A stretch of DNA of 64,000 nt from Hydractinia symbiolongicarpus. Lineage: Eukaryota > Cnidaria > Hydrozoa > Anthoathecata > Hydractiniidae. The stretch spans positions 8,620,001-8,684,000 of the forward strand of contig NC_079876.1 in the NCBI RefSeq assembly GCF_029227915.1. The letters run 5' to 3'. This document shows, in pieces, positions 14,818 through 27,040 of the stretch. Made by a program: the position numbers and the translations under genes. Each line of letters begins with the position of its first letter. Positions within the stretch are counted from its first letter, which is position 1. The notes beneath the pieces were generated by a model, which saw only the letters and a program-made list of their open reading frames with translations, was not told the DNA's origin and did no database searches.

Positions 14818-14852
14818 AAAAACCCGCGATTTACGGGAAATCGCGGGTTTTT
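14818..14852. repeat. Perfect 15-bp hairpin made by a strand switch inside a monomer
   Basis: AAAAACCCGCGATTT (14,818-14,832) is followed by the loop ACGGG and then AAATCGCGGGTTTTT, a perfect inverted repeat. Upstream the monomer is cut after CTCATGC, and downstream the monomer runs on normally from its GC-rich core. Ordinary monomers carry an imperfect dyad at this place (CCCGGGATTT / AAATCGCGGG, 9 of 10 paired), which would allow a template switch to copy the second arm into the first. This is seen once in the array. Confidence 0.85.
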
Positions 14853-14999
14853 GTTTGACAGCGATTAAACTTCTTTTATTCAGCGTCTCATCAAAAATGA
14901 AAACATTTTTAAAAACTTCAAGTCTTATGCGTTTTAGTGGTGAAAAAATAATTTAAAAAATCGTTCGGGAAATGAGTTTACTCCCTGGGTACTTTCTTT

Positions 15000-17900
15000 G
15001 TATACTTTTGAGTATACGGGCCGAGTCCGGGATTTAGGGAAATCGCAGGTTTTCGTTTGCCGGCGATTAAACTGCTTTTATTCAGCGTCTCTTCAAAAAT
15101 GAAAACATTTTTGAAAACTACAAGTCTCATGCGTTTTAGTGGTGAAATAATAATTTATAAAATCGTTTGGGAAATGAGTTTACTCCCTGGGTACTTTCTT
15201 TGTATACTTTTGACTATACGGGCCGAGTCCAGGATTTACGGGAAATCGCAGGTTTTCGTTTGCCGGCGATTAAACTTCATTTATTCAGCGTCTCATCAAA
15301 AATGAAAGCATTTTTAAAAACTACAAGTCTCATGCGTTTTAGTGGTGAAAAAGTAATTTAAAAAATCGTTCGGGAAATGAGTTTACTCCCTGGGTACTTT
15401 CTTTGTATACTTTTGACTATACGGGCCGAGTCCGGGATTTACGGGAAATCGCGGATTTTCGTTTGCCGGCGATTAAACTTCTTTTATTCAGCGTCCCATC
15501 AAATATGAAAATATTTTTGAAAACTACAAGTCTCATGCGTTTAGTGGTAAAAAAATAATATAAAAAATCGTTCGGGAAATGAGTTTACTCCCTGGGTACT
15601 TTCTTTGTATACTTTTGACTGTACGGGCCAAGCCCGGGATTTACGGGAAATCGCGGGTTTTTGTTTGACAGCGATTAAACTTCTTTTATTCAGCGTCTCA
15701 TCAAAAATGAAAACATTTTTAAAAACTTCAAGTCTTATGCGTTTTAGTGGTGAAAAAATAATTTAAAAAATCGTTCTGGAAATGAGTTTACTCCCTGGGT
15801 ACTTTCTTTGTATACTTTTGACTATACGGGCCGAGTCCGGGATTTAGGGAAATCGCAGGTTTTCGTTTGCCGGCGATTAAACTGCTTTTATTCAGCGTCT
15901 CATCAAAAATGAAAACATTTTTGAAAACTACAAGTCTCATGCGTTTTAGTGGTGAAAAAATAATTTAAAAAATCGTTCGGGAAATGAGTTTACTCCCTGG
16001 GTACTTTTTTTTGTATACTTTTGACTATACGGGCCAAGCCCGGGATTAACGGAAAAACGCGGTTTTTCGTTTGCCGGCGATTAAACTCCTTTTATTCAGC
16101 GTCTCATCACAAATGAAAACATTTTTGAAAACTACAAGTCTCATGCGTTTTAGTGGTGAAAAAATAATTTAAAAAATCGTTCGGGAAATGAGTTTACTCC
16201 CTGGGTACTTTCTTTGTATACTTTTGACTATACGGACCAAGCCGGGATTTACGGGAAATCGCGGGTTTTCGTTTGCCGACGATTAAACTTCTTTTATTCA
16301 GAGTCTCATCAAAAATGAAAACATTTTTAAAAACTACAAATCTTATGCGTTTTAGTGGTGAAAAAATAATTTAAAAAATCGTGCTGGAAATTAGATTACT
16401 CACAGGGTACTTTCTTTGTATACATTCGACTATACGTGCCAAGCCCGGGATTTACGGGAAATCGCGGGTTTTCGTTTGCCGGCGATTAAACTGCTTTTAT
16501 TCAGCGTCTCATCAAAAATGAAAACATTCTTGAAAACTACAAGTCTCATGCGTTTTAGTGGTGAAATATTAATTTAAAAAATCATTTGGGAAATGGGTTT
16601 ACTCCCTGGGTACTTTCTTTGTATACTTTTGACTATACGGGCCGAGTCAAGGATTTACGGGAAATCGCAGGTTTTCGTTTGCCGGCGATTAAACTTCATT
16701 TATTCAGCGTCTCATCAAAAATGAAAACATTTTTAAAAACTACAAGTCTCATGCGTTTTAGTGGTGAAAAAGTAATTTAAAAAATCGTCCGGGAAATGAG
16801 TTTACTCCCTGGGTACTTTCTTTGTATACTTTTGACTATACGGGCCGAGTACGGGATTTACGGGAAATCGCGGATTTTCGTTTGCCGGCGATTAAACTTC
16901 TTTTATTCAGCGTCCCGTCAAATATGAAAATATTTATGAAAACTACAAGTCTCATGCGTTTAGTGGTGAAAAAATAATATAAAAAATCGTTCGGGAAATG
17001 AGTTTACTCCCTGGGTACTTTCTTTGTATACTTTTGACTATACGGGCCAAGCCCGGGATTTACGGGAAATCGCGGGTTTTTGTTTGCCGGCGATTAAACT
17101 TCTTTTATTCAGCGTCTCATCAAAAATGAAAACATTTTTAAAAACTTCAAGTGTTATGCGTTTTAGTGGTGAAAAAATAATTTAAAAAATCGTTCTGGAA
17201 ATGAGTTTACTCCCTGGGTACTTTCTTTGTATACTTTTGACTATACGGGCCGAGTCCGGGATTTAGGGAAATCGCAAGTTTTCGTTTGCCGGCGATTAAA
17301 CTGCTTTTATTCAGCGTCTCATCAAATATGAAAACATTTTTAAAAACTACAAGTCTCATGCGTTTTAGTGGTGAAAAAGTAATTTAAAAAATCGTCCGGG
17401 AAATGAGTTTACTCCCTGGGTACTTTCTTTGTATACTTTTGACTATACGGGCCGAGTACGGGATTTACGGGAAATCGCGGATTTTCGTTTGCCGGCGATT
17501 AAACTTCTTTTATTCAGCGTCCCGTCAAATATGAAAATATTTATGAAAACTACAAGTCTCATGCGTTTAGTGGTGAAAAAATAATATAAAAAATCGTTCG
17601 GGAAATGAGTTTACTCCCTGGGTACTTTCTTTGTATACTTTTGACTATACGGGCCAAGCCCGGGATTTACGGGAAATCGCGGGTTTTTGTTTGCCGGCGA
17701 TTAAACTTCTTTTATTCAGCGTCTCATCAAAAATGAAAACATTTTTAAAAACTTCAAGTGTTATGCGTTTTAGTGGTGAAAAAATAATTTAAAAAATCGT
17801 TCTGGAAATGAGTTTACTCCCTGGGTACTTTCTTTGTATACTTTTGACTATACGGGCCGAGTCCGGGATTTAGGGAAATCGCAAGTTTTCGTTTGCCGGC

Positions 17901-20900
17901 GATTAAACTGCTTTTATTCAGCGTCTCATCAAAAATGAAAACATTTTTGAAAACTACAAGTCTCATGCGTTTTAGTGCTGAAAAAATAATATAAAAAATC
18001 GTTCGGGAAATGAGTTTACTCCCTGGGTACTTTTTTTTGTATACTTTTGACTATACCGGCCAAGCCCGGGATTTACGGAAAAACGCAGGTTTTCGTTTGC
18101 CGGCGATTAAACTTCTTTTATTCAGCGTCTCATCAAAAATGAAAACATTTTTGAAAACTACAAGTCTCATGCGTTTTAGTGGTGAAAAAATAATTTCAAA
18201 AATCGTTCTGGAAATTAGTTTACTCACAGGGTATTTTCTTTGTGTACATTTGACTATACGTGCCAAGCCCAGGATTTACGGGAAATCGCGGGTTTTCGTT
18301 TGCCGGCGATTAAACTGCTTTTATTCAGAGTCTCATCAAAAATGAAAACATTTTTAAAAACTACAAGTCTCAGGCGTTTTAGTGGTAAAAAAATAATATT
18401 AAAAATCGTTCGGGAAATGAGTTTACTCCCTGGGTACTTTCTTTGTATACTTTTGACTATACGGGCCAAGCCCGGGATTTACGGGAAATCGCGGGTTTTC
18501 GTTTGCCGGCGATGAAACTTCTTTTATTCAGCGTCTCATCAAAAATGAAAACATTGTTGAAAACTACAAGTCTTATGCGTTTTAGTGGTGAAAAAATAAT
18601 TTAAAAAATCGTTCTGGAAATGAGTTTACTCACAGGGTACTTTCTTTGTATACATTCGACTATACGTGCCACGCCCGGGATTTACGGGAAATCGCGTGTT
18701 CTCGTTTGCCGGCGATTAAACTTCTTTTATTCAGCGTCTCATCAAAAATGAAAACATTTTTGAAAACTACAAGTCTCATGCGTTTTAGTGGTGAAAAAAT
18801 AATTTAAAAAATCGTTCGGGAAATGAGTTTACTCCCTGGGTACTTTCTTTATATACTTTTGACTATACGGGCCAAGCCAGGATTTACGGGAAATCGCGGG
18901 TTTTCGTTTGCCGGCGATTAAACTTCTTTTATTCAGCGTCTCATCAAAAATGAAAACATTTTTCAAAAATACAAGTCTTATGCGTTTTAGTGGTGAAAAA
19001 ATAATTTAAAAAATCGTTCTGGAAATGAGTTGACTCCCTGGGTACTTTCTTTGCATACTTTTGACTATACGGGCCAAGTCCGGGATTTTGGGAAATCGCA
19101 GGTTTTCGTTTGCCGGCGATTAAACTGCTTTTATTTAGCGTTTCATCAAAAATGAAAACATTTTTGAAAACTACAAGTCTCATGCGTTTTAGTGGTGAAA
19201 AAATAATTAAAAAAATCGTTCGGGAAATGAGTTTACTCCCTGGGTAGTTTCTTTGTATACTTTTGACTATACGGGCTGAGTCCAGGATTTACGGGAAATC
19301 GCAGGTTTTCGTTTGCCGGCGATTAAACTTCATTTATTCAGCGTCTCATCAAAAATGAAAACATTTTTAAAAACTACAAGTCTCATGCGTTTTAGTGGTG
19401 AAAAAATAATTTAAAAAATCGTTCGGGAAATGAGTTTACTCCCTGGGTAGTTTTTTTTTGTATACTTTTGACTATACGGGCCAAGCCCGGGATTTACGGA
19501 AAAACGCGGGTTTTCGTTTGCCGGCGATTAAACTTCTTTTATTCAGCGTCTCATCAAAAATGAAAAGATTTTCGAAAACTACAAGTCTCATGCGTTTTAG
19601 TGGTGAAAAAATAATTTAAAAAATCGTTCTGGAAATGAGTTTACTCCCTGGGTACTTTCTTTGTATACTTTTGACTATACGGGCCGAGTCCAGGATTTAC
19701 GGGAAATCGCAGGTTTTCGTTTGCCGGCAATTAAACTTCTTTTATTCAACGTCCCATCAAATATGAAAATATTTTTGAAAACTACAAGTCTCATGCGTTT
19801 AGTGGTAAAAAAATAATATAAAAAATCGTTCGGGAAATGAGTTTACTCCCTGGGTACTTTCTTTGTATACTTTTGACTATACGGGCCGAGTCCGGGATTT
19901 ACGGGAAATCGCAGGTTTTCGTTTGCCGACAATTAAACTGCTTTTATTCAGCGTCTCATCAAAAATGAAAACATTTTTGAAAACTACAAGTCTCATGCGT
20001 TTTAGTGGTGAAAAAATAATTTAAAAAATCGTTCGGGAAATGAGTTTACTCCCTGGGCACTTTCTTTGTATACTTTTGACTATACGGGCCAAGCCGGGAT
20101 TTACGGGAAATCGCGGGATTTCGTTTGCCGGCGATTAAACTTCTTTTATTCAGCGTTTCATCAAAAATGAAAACATTTTTAAAAACTACAAGTCTTATGC
20201 GTTTTAGTGGTGAAAAAATAATTTAAAAAATCGTTCTGGAAATGAGTTTACTCCCTGGGTACTTTCTTTGTATACTTTTGACTATACGGGCCGAGTCCGG
20301 GATTTACGGGAAATCGCAGGTTTTCGTTTGCCGGCGATTAAACTGCTTTTATTCAGCGTCTCATCAAAAATGAAAACATTTTTGAAAACTACAAGTCTCA
20401 TGCGTTTTAGTGGTGAAATAATAATTTATAAAATCGTTTGGGAAATGAGTTTACTCCCTGGGTACTTTCTTTGTATACTTTTGACTATACGGGCCGAGTC
20501 CAGGATTTACGGGAAATCGCAGGTTTTCGTTTGCCGGCGATTAAACTTCATTTATTCAGCGTCTCATCAAAAATGAAAACATTTTTAAAAACTACAAGTC
20601 TCATGCGTTTTAGTGGTGAAAAAGTAATTTAAAAAATCGTTCGGGAAATGAGTTTACTCCCTGGGTACTTTCTTTGTATACTTTTGACTATACGGGCCGA
20701 GTCCGGGATTTACGGGAAATCGCGGATTTTCGTTTGCCGGCGATTAAACTTCTTTTATTCAGCGTCCCATCAAATATGAAAATATTTTTGAAAACTACAA
20801 GTCTTATGCGTTTTAGTGGTGAAAAAATAATTTAAAAAATCGTTCTGGAAATGAGTTTACTCCCTGGGTACTTTCTTTGTATACTTTTGACTATGCGGGC

Positions 20901-23900
20901 CGAGTCCGGGATTTAGGTAAATCGCAGGTTTTCGTTTGCCGGCGATTAAACTGCTTTTATTCAGCGTCTCATCAAAAATGAAAACATTTTTGAAAACTAC
21001 AAGTCTCATGCGTTTTAGTGGTGAAAAAATAATTTAAAAAATCGTTCGGGAAATGAGTTTACTCCCTGGGTACTTTTTTTTTGTATACTTTTGACTATAC
21101 GGGCCAAGCCCGGGATTTACGGAAAAACGCAGGTTTTCGTTTACCGGCGATTAAACTTCTTTTATTCAGCGTCTCATCACAAATGAAAACATTTTTGAAA
21201 ACTACAAGTCTCATGCGTTTTAGTGGTGAAAAATAATTTAAAAAATCGTTCGGGAAATGAGTTTACTCCCTGGGTACTTTCTTTGTATACTTTTGACTAT
21301 ACGGACCAAGCCGGGATTTACGGGAAATCGCGGGTTTTCGTTTGCCGACGATTAAACTTCTTTTATTCAGAGTCTCATCAAAAATGAAAACATTTTTAAA
21401 AACTACAAATCTTATGCGTTTTAGTGGTGAAAAAATAATTTAAAAAATCGTTCTGGAAATTAGATTACTCACAGGGTACTTTCTTTGTATACATTCGACT
21501 ATACGTGCCAAGCCCGGGATTTACGGGAAATCGCGGGTTTTCGTTTGCCGGCGATTAAACTGCTTTTATTCAGCGTCTCATCAAAAATGAAAACATTCTT
21601 GAAAACTACAAGTCTCATGCGTTTTAGTGGTGAAATATTAATTTAAAAAATCGTTTGGGAAATGGGTTTAATCCCTGGGTACTTTCTTTGTATACTTTTG
21701 ACTATACGGGCCGAGTCAAGGATTTACGGGAAATCGCAGGTTTTCGTTTGCCGGCGATTAAACTTCATTTATTCAGCGTCTCATCAAAAATGAAAACATT
21801 TTTAGAAACTACAAGTCTCATGCGTTTTAGTGGTGAAAAAGTAATTTAAAAAATCGTCCGGGAAATGAGTTTACTCCCTGGGTACTTTCTTTGTATACTT
21901 TTGACTATACGGGCCGAGTACGGGATTTACGGGAAATCGCGGATTTTCGTTTGCCGGCGATTAAACTTCTTTTATTCAGCTTCCCGTCAAATATGAAAAT
22001 ATTTTTGAAAACTACAAGTCTCATGCGTTTAGTGGTAAAAAAATAATATAAAAAATCGTTCGGGAAATGAGTTTACTCCCTGGGTACTTTCTTTGTATAC
22101 TTTTGACTATACGGGCCAAGCCCGGGATTTACGGGAAATCGCGGGTTTTTGTTTGTCGGCGATTAAACTGCTTTTATTCAGCGTCTCATCAAAAATGAAA
22201 ACATTCTTGAAAACTACAAGTCTCATGCGTTTTAGTGGTGAAATATTAATTTAAAAAATCGTTTGGGAAATGGGTTTACTCCCTGGGTACTTTCTTTGTA
22301 TACTTTTGACTATACGGACCGAGTCAAGGATTTACGGGAAATCGCAGGTTTTCGTTTGCCGGCGATTAAACTTCATTTATTCAGCGTCTCATCAAAAATG
22401 AAAACATTTTTAAAAACTACAAGTCTCATGCGTTTTAGTGGTGAAAAAGTAATTTAAAAAATCGTCCGGGAAATGAGTTTACTCCCTGGGTACTTTCTTT
22501 GTATACTTTTGACTATACGGGCCGAGTACGGGATTTACGGGAAATCGCGGATTTTCGTTTGCCGGCGATTAAACTTCTTTTATTCAGCTTCCCGTCAAAT
22601 ATGAAAATATTTTTGAAAACTACAAGTCTCATGCGTTTAGTGGTAAAAAAATAATATAAAAAATCGTTCGGGAAATGAGTTTACTCCCTGGGTACTTTCT
22701 TTGTATACTTTTGACTATACGGGCCAAGCCCGGGATTTACGGGAAATCGCGGGTTTTTGTTTGCCGGCGATTAAACTTCTTTTATTCAGCGTCTCATCAA
22801 AAATGAAAACATTTTTAAAAACTTCAAGTGTTATGCGTTTTAGTGGTGAAAAAATAATTTAAAAAATCGTTCTGGAAATGAGTTTACTCCCTGGGTACTT
22901 TCTTTGTATACTTTTGACTATACGGGCCGAGTCCGGGATTTAGGGAAATCGCAGGTTTTCGTTTGCCGGCGATTAAACTGCTTTTATTCAGCGTCCCATC
23001 AAAAATGAAAACATTTTTGAAAACTACAAGTCTCATGCGTTTTAGTGCTGAAAAAATAATATAAAAAATCGTTCGGGAAATGAGTTTACTCCCTGGGTAC
23101 TTTTTTTTGTATACTTTTGACTATACCGGCCAAGCCCGGGATTTACGGAAAAACGCAGGTTTTCGTTTGCCGGCGATTAAACTTCTTTTATTCAGCGTCT
23201 CATCAAAAATGAAAACATTTTTAAAAACTACAAGTCTCATGCGTTTTAGTGGTGAAAAAATAATTTCAAAAATCGTTCTGGAAATTAGTTTACTCGCAGG
23301 GTATTTTCTTTGTGTACATTCGACTATACGTGCCAAGCCCGGGATTTACGGGAAATCGCGGGTTTTCGTTTGCCGGCGATTAAACTGCTTTTATTCAGAG
23401 TCTAATCAAAAATGAAAACATTTTTAAAAACTACAAGTCTCAGGCGTTTTAGTGGTAAAAAAATAATATTAAAAATCGTTCGGGAAATGAGTTTACTCCC
23501 TGGGTACTTTCTTTGTATACTTTTGACTATACGGGCCAAGCCCGGGATTTACGGGAAATCGCGGGTTTTTGTTTGCCGGCGATGAAACTTCTTTTATTCA
23601 GCGTCTCATCAAAAATGAAAACATTGTTGAAAACTACAAGTCTCATGCGTTTTAGTGGTGAAAAAATAATTTAAAAAATCGTTCGGGAAATGAGTTTACT
23701 CCCTGGGTACTTTCTTTGTATACTTTTGACTATACGGGCCAAGCCCGGGATTTACGGGAAATCGCGGGTTTTCGTTTGCCGGCGATGAAACTTCTTTTAT
23801 TCAGCGTCTCATCAAAAATGAAAACATTGTTGAAAACTACAAGTCTCATGCGTTTTAGTGGTGAAAAAATAATTTAAAAAATCGTTCGGGAAATGAGTTT

Positions 23901-26050
23901 ACTCCCTGGGTACTTTCTTTGTATACTTTTGACTATACGGGCCAAGCCGGGATTTACGGGAAATCGCGGGTTTTCGTTTGCGGCGATTAAACTTCTTTTA
24001 TTCAGCGTCTCATCAAAAATGAAAACATTTTTAAAAACTACAAGTCTTATGCGTTTTAGTGGTGAAAAAATAATTTAAAAAATCGTTCTGGAAATGAGTT
24101 TACTCACAGGGTACTTTCTTTGTATACATTCGACTATACGTGCCAAGCCCGGGATTTACGGGAAATCGCGTGTTCTCGTTTGCCGGCGATTAAACTTCTT
24201 TTATTCAGCATCTCATCAAAAATGAAAACATTTTTGAAAACTACAAGTCTCATGCGTTTTAGTGGTGAAAAAATAATTTAAAAAATCGTTCGGGAAATGA
24301 GTTTACTCCCTGGGTACTTTCTTTATATACTTTTGACTATACGGGCCAAGCCGGGATTTACGGGAAATCGCGGGTTTTCGTTTGCCGGCGATTAAACTTC
24401 TTTTATTCAGCGTCTCATCAAAAATGAAAACATTTTTCAAAAATACAAGTCTTATGCGTTTTAGTGGTGAAAAAATAATTTAAAAAATCGTTCTGGAAAT
24501 GAGTTGACTCCCTGGGTACTTTCTTTGTATACTTTTGACTATACGGGCCAAGTCCGGGATTTTGGGAAATCGCAGGTTTTCGTTTGCCGGCGATTAAACT
24601 GCTTTTATTCAGCGTTTCATCAAAAATGAAAACATTTTTGAAAACTAAAAGTCTCATGCGTTTTAGTGGTGAAAAAATAATTAAAAAAATCGGTCGGGAA
24701 ATGAGTTTACTCCCTGGGTAGTTTCTTTGTATACTTTTGACTATACGGGCTGAGTCCAGGATTTACGGGAAATCGCAGGTTTTCGTTTGCCGGCGATTAA
24801 ACTTCATTTATTCAGCGTCTCATCAAAAATGAAAACATTTTTTAAAACTACAAGTCTCATGCGTTTTAGTGGTGAAAAAATAATTTAAAAAATCGTTCGG
24901 GAAATGAGTTTACTCCCTGGGTACTTTTTTTTTGTATACTTTTGACTATACGGGCCAAGCCCGGGATTTACGGAAAAACGCGGGTTTTCGTTTGCCGGCG
25001 ATTAAACTTCTTTTATTCAGCGTCTCATCAAAAATGAAAAGATTTTTGAAAACTACAAGTCTCATGCGTTTTAGTGGTGAAAAAATAATTTAAAAAATCG
25101 TTCGGGAAATGAGTTTACTCCCTGGGTACTTTCTTTGTATACTTTTGACTATACGGGCTAAGCCCGGGATTTACCGGAAATCGCGGTTTTTTTTTTTGCC
25201 GGCGATTAAACTTCTTTTATTCAGCGTCTCATCAAAAATGAAAACATTTTTAAAAACTACAAGTCTTATGCGTTTTAGTGGTGAAAAAATAATTTAAAAA
25301 ATCGTTCTGGAAATGAGTTTACTCCCTGGGTACTTTCTTTGTATACTTTTGACTATACGGGCCGAGTCCAGGATTTACGGGAAATCGCAGGTTTTCGTTT
25401 GCCGGCAATTAAACTTCTTTTATTCAACGTCCCATCAAATATGAAAATATTTTTGAAAACTACAAGTCTCATGCGTTTAGTGGTAAAAAAATAATATAAA
25501 AAATCGTTCGGGAAATGAGTTTACTCCCTGGGTACTTTCTTTGTATACTTTTGACTATACGGGCCGAGTCCGGGATTTACGGGAAATCGCAGGTTTTCGT
25601 TTGCCGACAATTAAACTGCTTTTATTCAGCGTCTCATCAAAAATGAAAACATTTTTGAAAACTACAAGTCTCATGCGTTTTAGTGGTGAAAAAATAATTT
25701 AAAAAATCGTTCGGGAAATGAGTTTACTCCCTGGGCACTTTCTTTGTATACTTTTGACTATACGGGCCAAGCCGGGATTTACGGGAAATCGCGGGATTTC
25801 GTTTGCCGGCGATTAAACTTCTTTTATTCAGCGTTTCATCAAAAATGAAAACATTTTTAAAAACTACAAGTCTTATGCGTTTTAGTGGTGAAAAAATAAT
25901 TTAAAAAATCGTTCTGGAAATGAGTTTACTCCCTGGGTACTTTCTTTGTATACTTTTGACTATACGGGCCGAGTCCGGGATTTACGGGAAATCGCAGGTT
26001 TTCGTTTGCCGGCGATTAAACTGCTTTTATTCAGCGTCTCATCAAAAATG
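15000..26050 (+). repeat. Tandem segmental duplication of satellite, ~5.3-5.7 kb
   Basis: Two long blocks, about 15,000-20,370 and 20,370-26,050, carry the same series of rare variants. The shift changes by whole monomers along the block: 5,271 bp at 15,167/20,438, 5,070 bp at 18,010/23,080, 5,474 bp at 18,944/24,418, and 5,678 bp at the TATTCAACGTCCC variant (19,743/25,421). The block was therefore duplicated once and then gained or lost whole monomers locally. Markers include CATTGTTGAAAAC, CGTGTTCTCG and CATTTTTCAAAAATACAAG. Confidence 0.75.
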
Positions 26051-27040
26051 AAAACATTTTTGAAAACTACAAGTCTCATGCGTTTTAGTGGTGAAAAAAT
26101 AATTTAAAAAATCGTTCTGGAAATGAGATTACTCACAGGGTACTTTCTTTGTATACATTCGACTATACGTGCTAAGCCCGGGATTTACGGGAAATTGCGG
26201 GTTTTCGTTTTACCCTGTGAGTAAACTCATTTCCAGAACGATTTTTTAAATTATTTTTTCACCACTAAAACGCATAAGACTTGTATTTTTGAAAAATGTT
26301 TTCATTTTTGATGAGACGCTGAATAAAAGAAGTTTAATCGCCGGCAAACGAAAACCCGCGATTTCCCGTAAATCCCGGCTTCGCCCGTATAGTCAAAAGT
26401 ATATAAAGAAAGTACCCAGGGAGTAAACTCATTTCCCGAACGATTTTTTAAATTATTTTTTCACCACTAAAACGCATGAGACTTGTAGTTTTCATAAATG
26501 TTTTCATTTTTGATGAGACGCTGAATAAAAGAAGTTTAATCGCCGGCAAACGAGAACACGCGATTTCCTGTAAATCCCGGGCTTGGCACGTATAGTCGAA
26601 TGTATACAAAGAAAGTACCCTGTGAGTAAACTCATTTCCAGAACGATTTTTTAAATTATTTTTTCACCACTAAAACGCATAAGACTTGTAGTTTTTAAAA
26701 ATGTTTTCATTTTTGATGAGACGCTGAATAAAAGAAGTTTAATCGCCGCAAACGAAAACCCGCGATTTCCCGTAAATCCCGGCTTGGCCCGTATAGTCAA
26801 AAGTATACAAAGAAAGTACCCAGGGAGTAAACTCATTTCCCGAACGATTTTTTAAATTATTTTTTCACCACTAAAACGCATGAGACTTGTAGTTTTCAAC
26901 AATGTTTTCATTTTTGATGAGACGCTGAATAAAAGAAGTTTCATCGCCGGCAAACGAAAACCCGCGATATCCCGTAAATCCCGGGCTTGGCCCGTATAGT
27001 CAAAAGTATACAAAGAAAGTACCCAGGGAGTAAACTCATT
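23689..27040. repeat. Inverted duplication flanking the array's orientation flip
   Basis: The arm 26,211-27,040 is the reverse complement of 23,689-24,518. Five or more private variants pair at a constant coordinate sum of 50,729: CATTTTTCAAAAATAC, CTTTATATAC, CGTGTTCTCG, the one-base deletion TTTGCGGCGATT, CATTGTTGAAAAC, and GATGAAAC. The spacer is 24,519-26,210. Beyond 27,040 related variants continue but one monomer out of register (sum about 50,526), which suggests that one arm later lost a monomer. Confidence 0.85.
26205..26216. other. Orientation-switch junction of the satellite
   Basis: The last forward monomer runs to GGGTTTTCGTTT and should continue GCCGGCG. Instead TACCCTGTGAGTAAACTC follows, which is monomer sequence on the other strand. 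The breakpoint lies within a base or two of 26,210/26,211. From here to the end of the window every monomer is inverted, apart from the transposon island. Confidence 0.9.

Larger units (their letters stand above)
1..26210 (+). repeat. Tandem satellite array, ~203-bp monomer, forward orientation
   Basis: About 129 head-to-tail copies of a 202-203 bp monomer. Recognisable blocks in order are GAAATGAGTTTACTCCCTGG, CTTTGTATACTTTTGACTAT, a GC-rich core GGGATTTACGGGAAATCGCG, TTCGTTTGCCGGCGATTAAA, CAGCGTCTCATCAAAAATG and AAACTACAAGTCTCATGCG. At least three monomer types alternate. One has TCCCTGGG with ACTTTTGACTATACGGGCC. One has TCACAGGG with ACATTCGACTATACGTGCC. One has CGTCCCATCAAATATG with TTTAGTGGTAAAAAAATAATA. 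Their alternation gives higher-order periods. No gene is seen anywhere in this stretch. Higher-order structure of this kind is typical of centromeric or heterochromatic satellites; that role is inference only. Confidence 0.97.

Noticed and set aside
1-26210. CENP-B-box-like motif TTTCGTTTGCCGGCGA in the monomer
   Set aside because: It has TTCG and a later CGG, but lacks the required A and CGGG spacing of the functional box (nTTCGnnnnAnnCGGGn).
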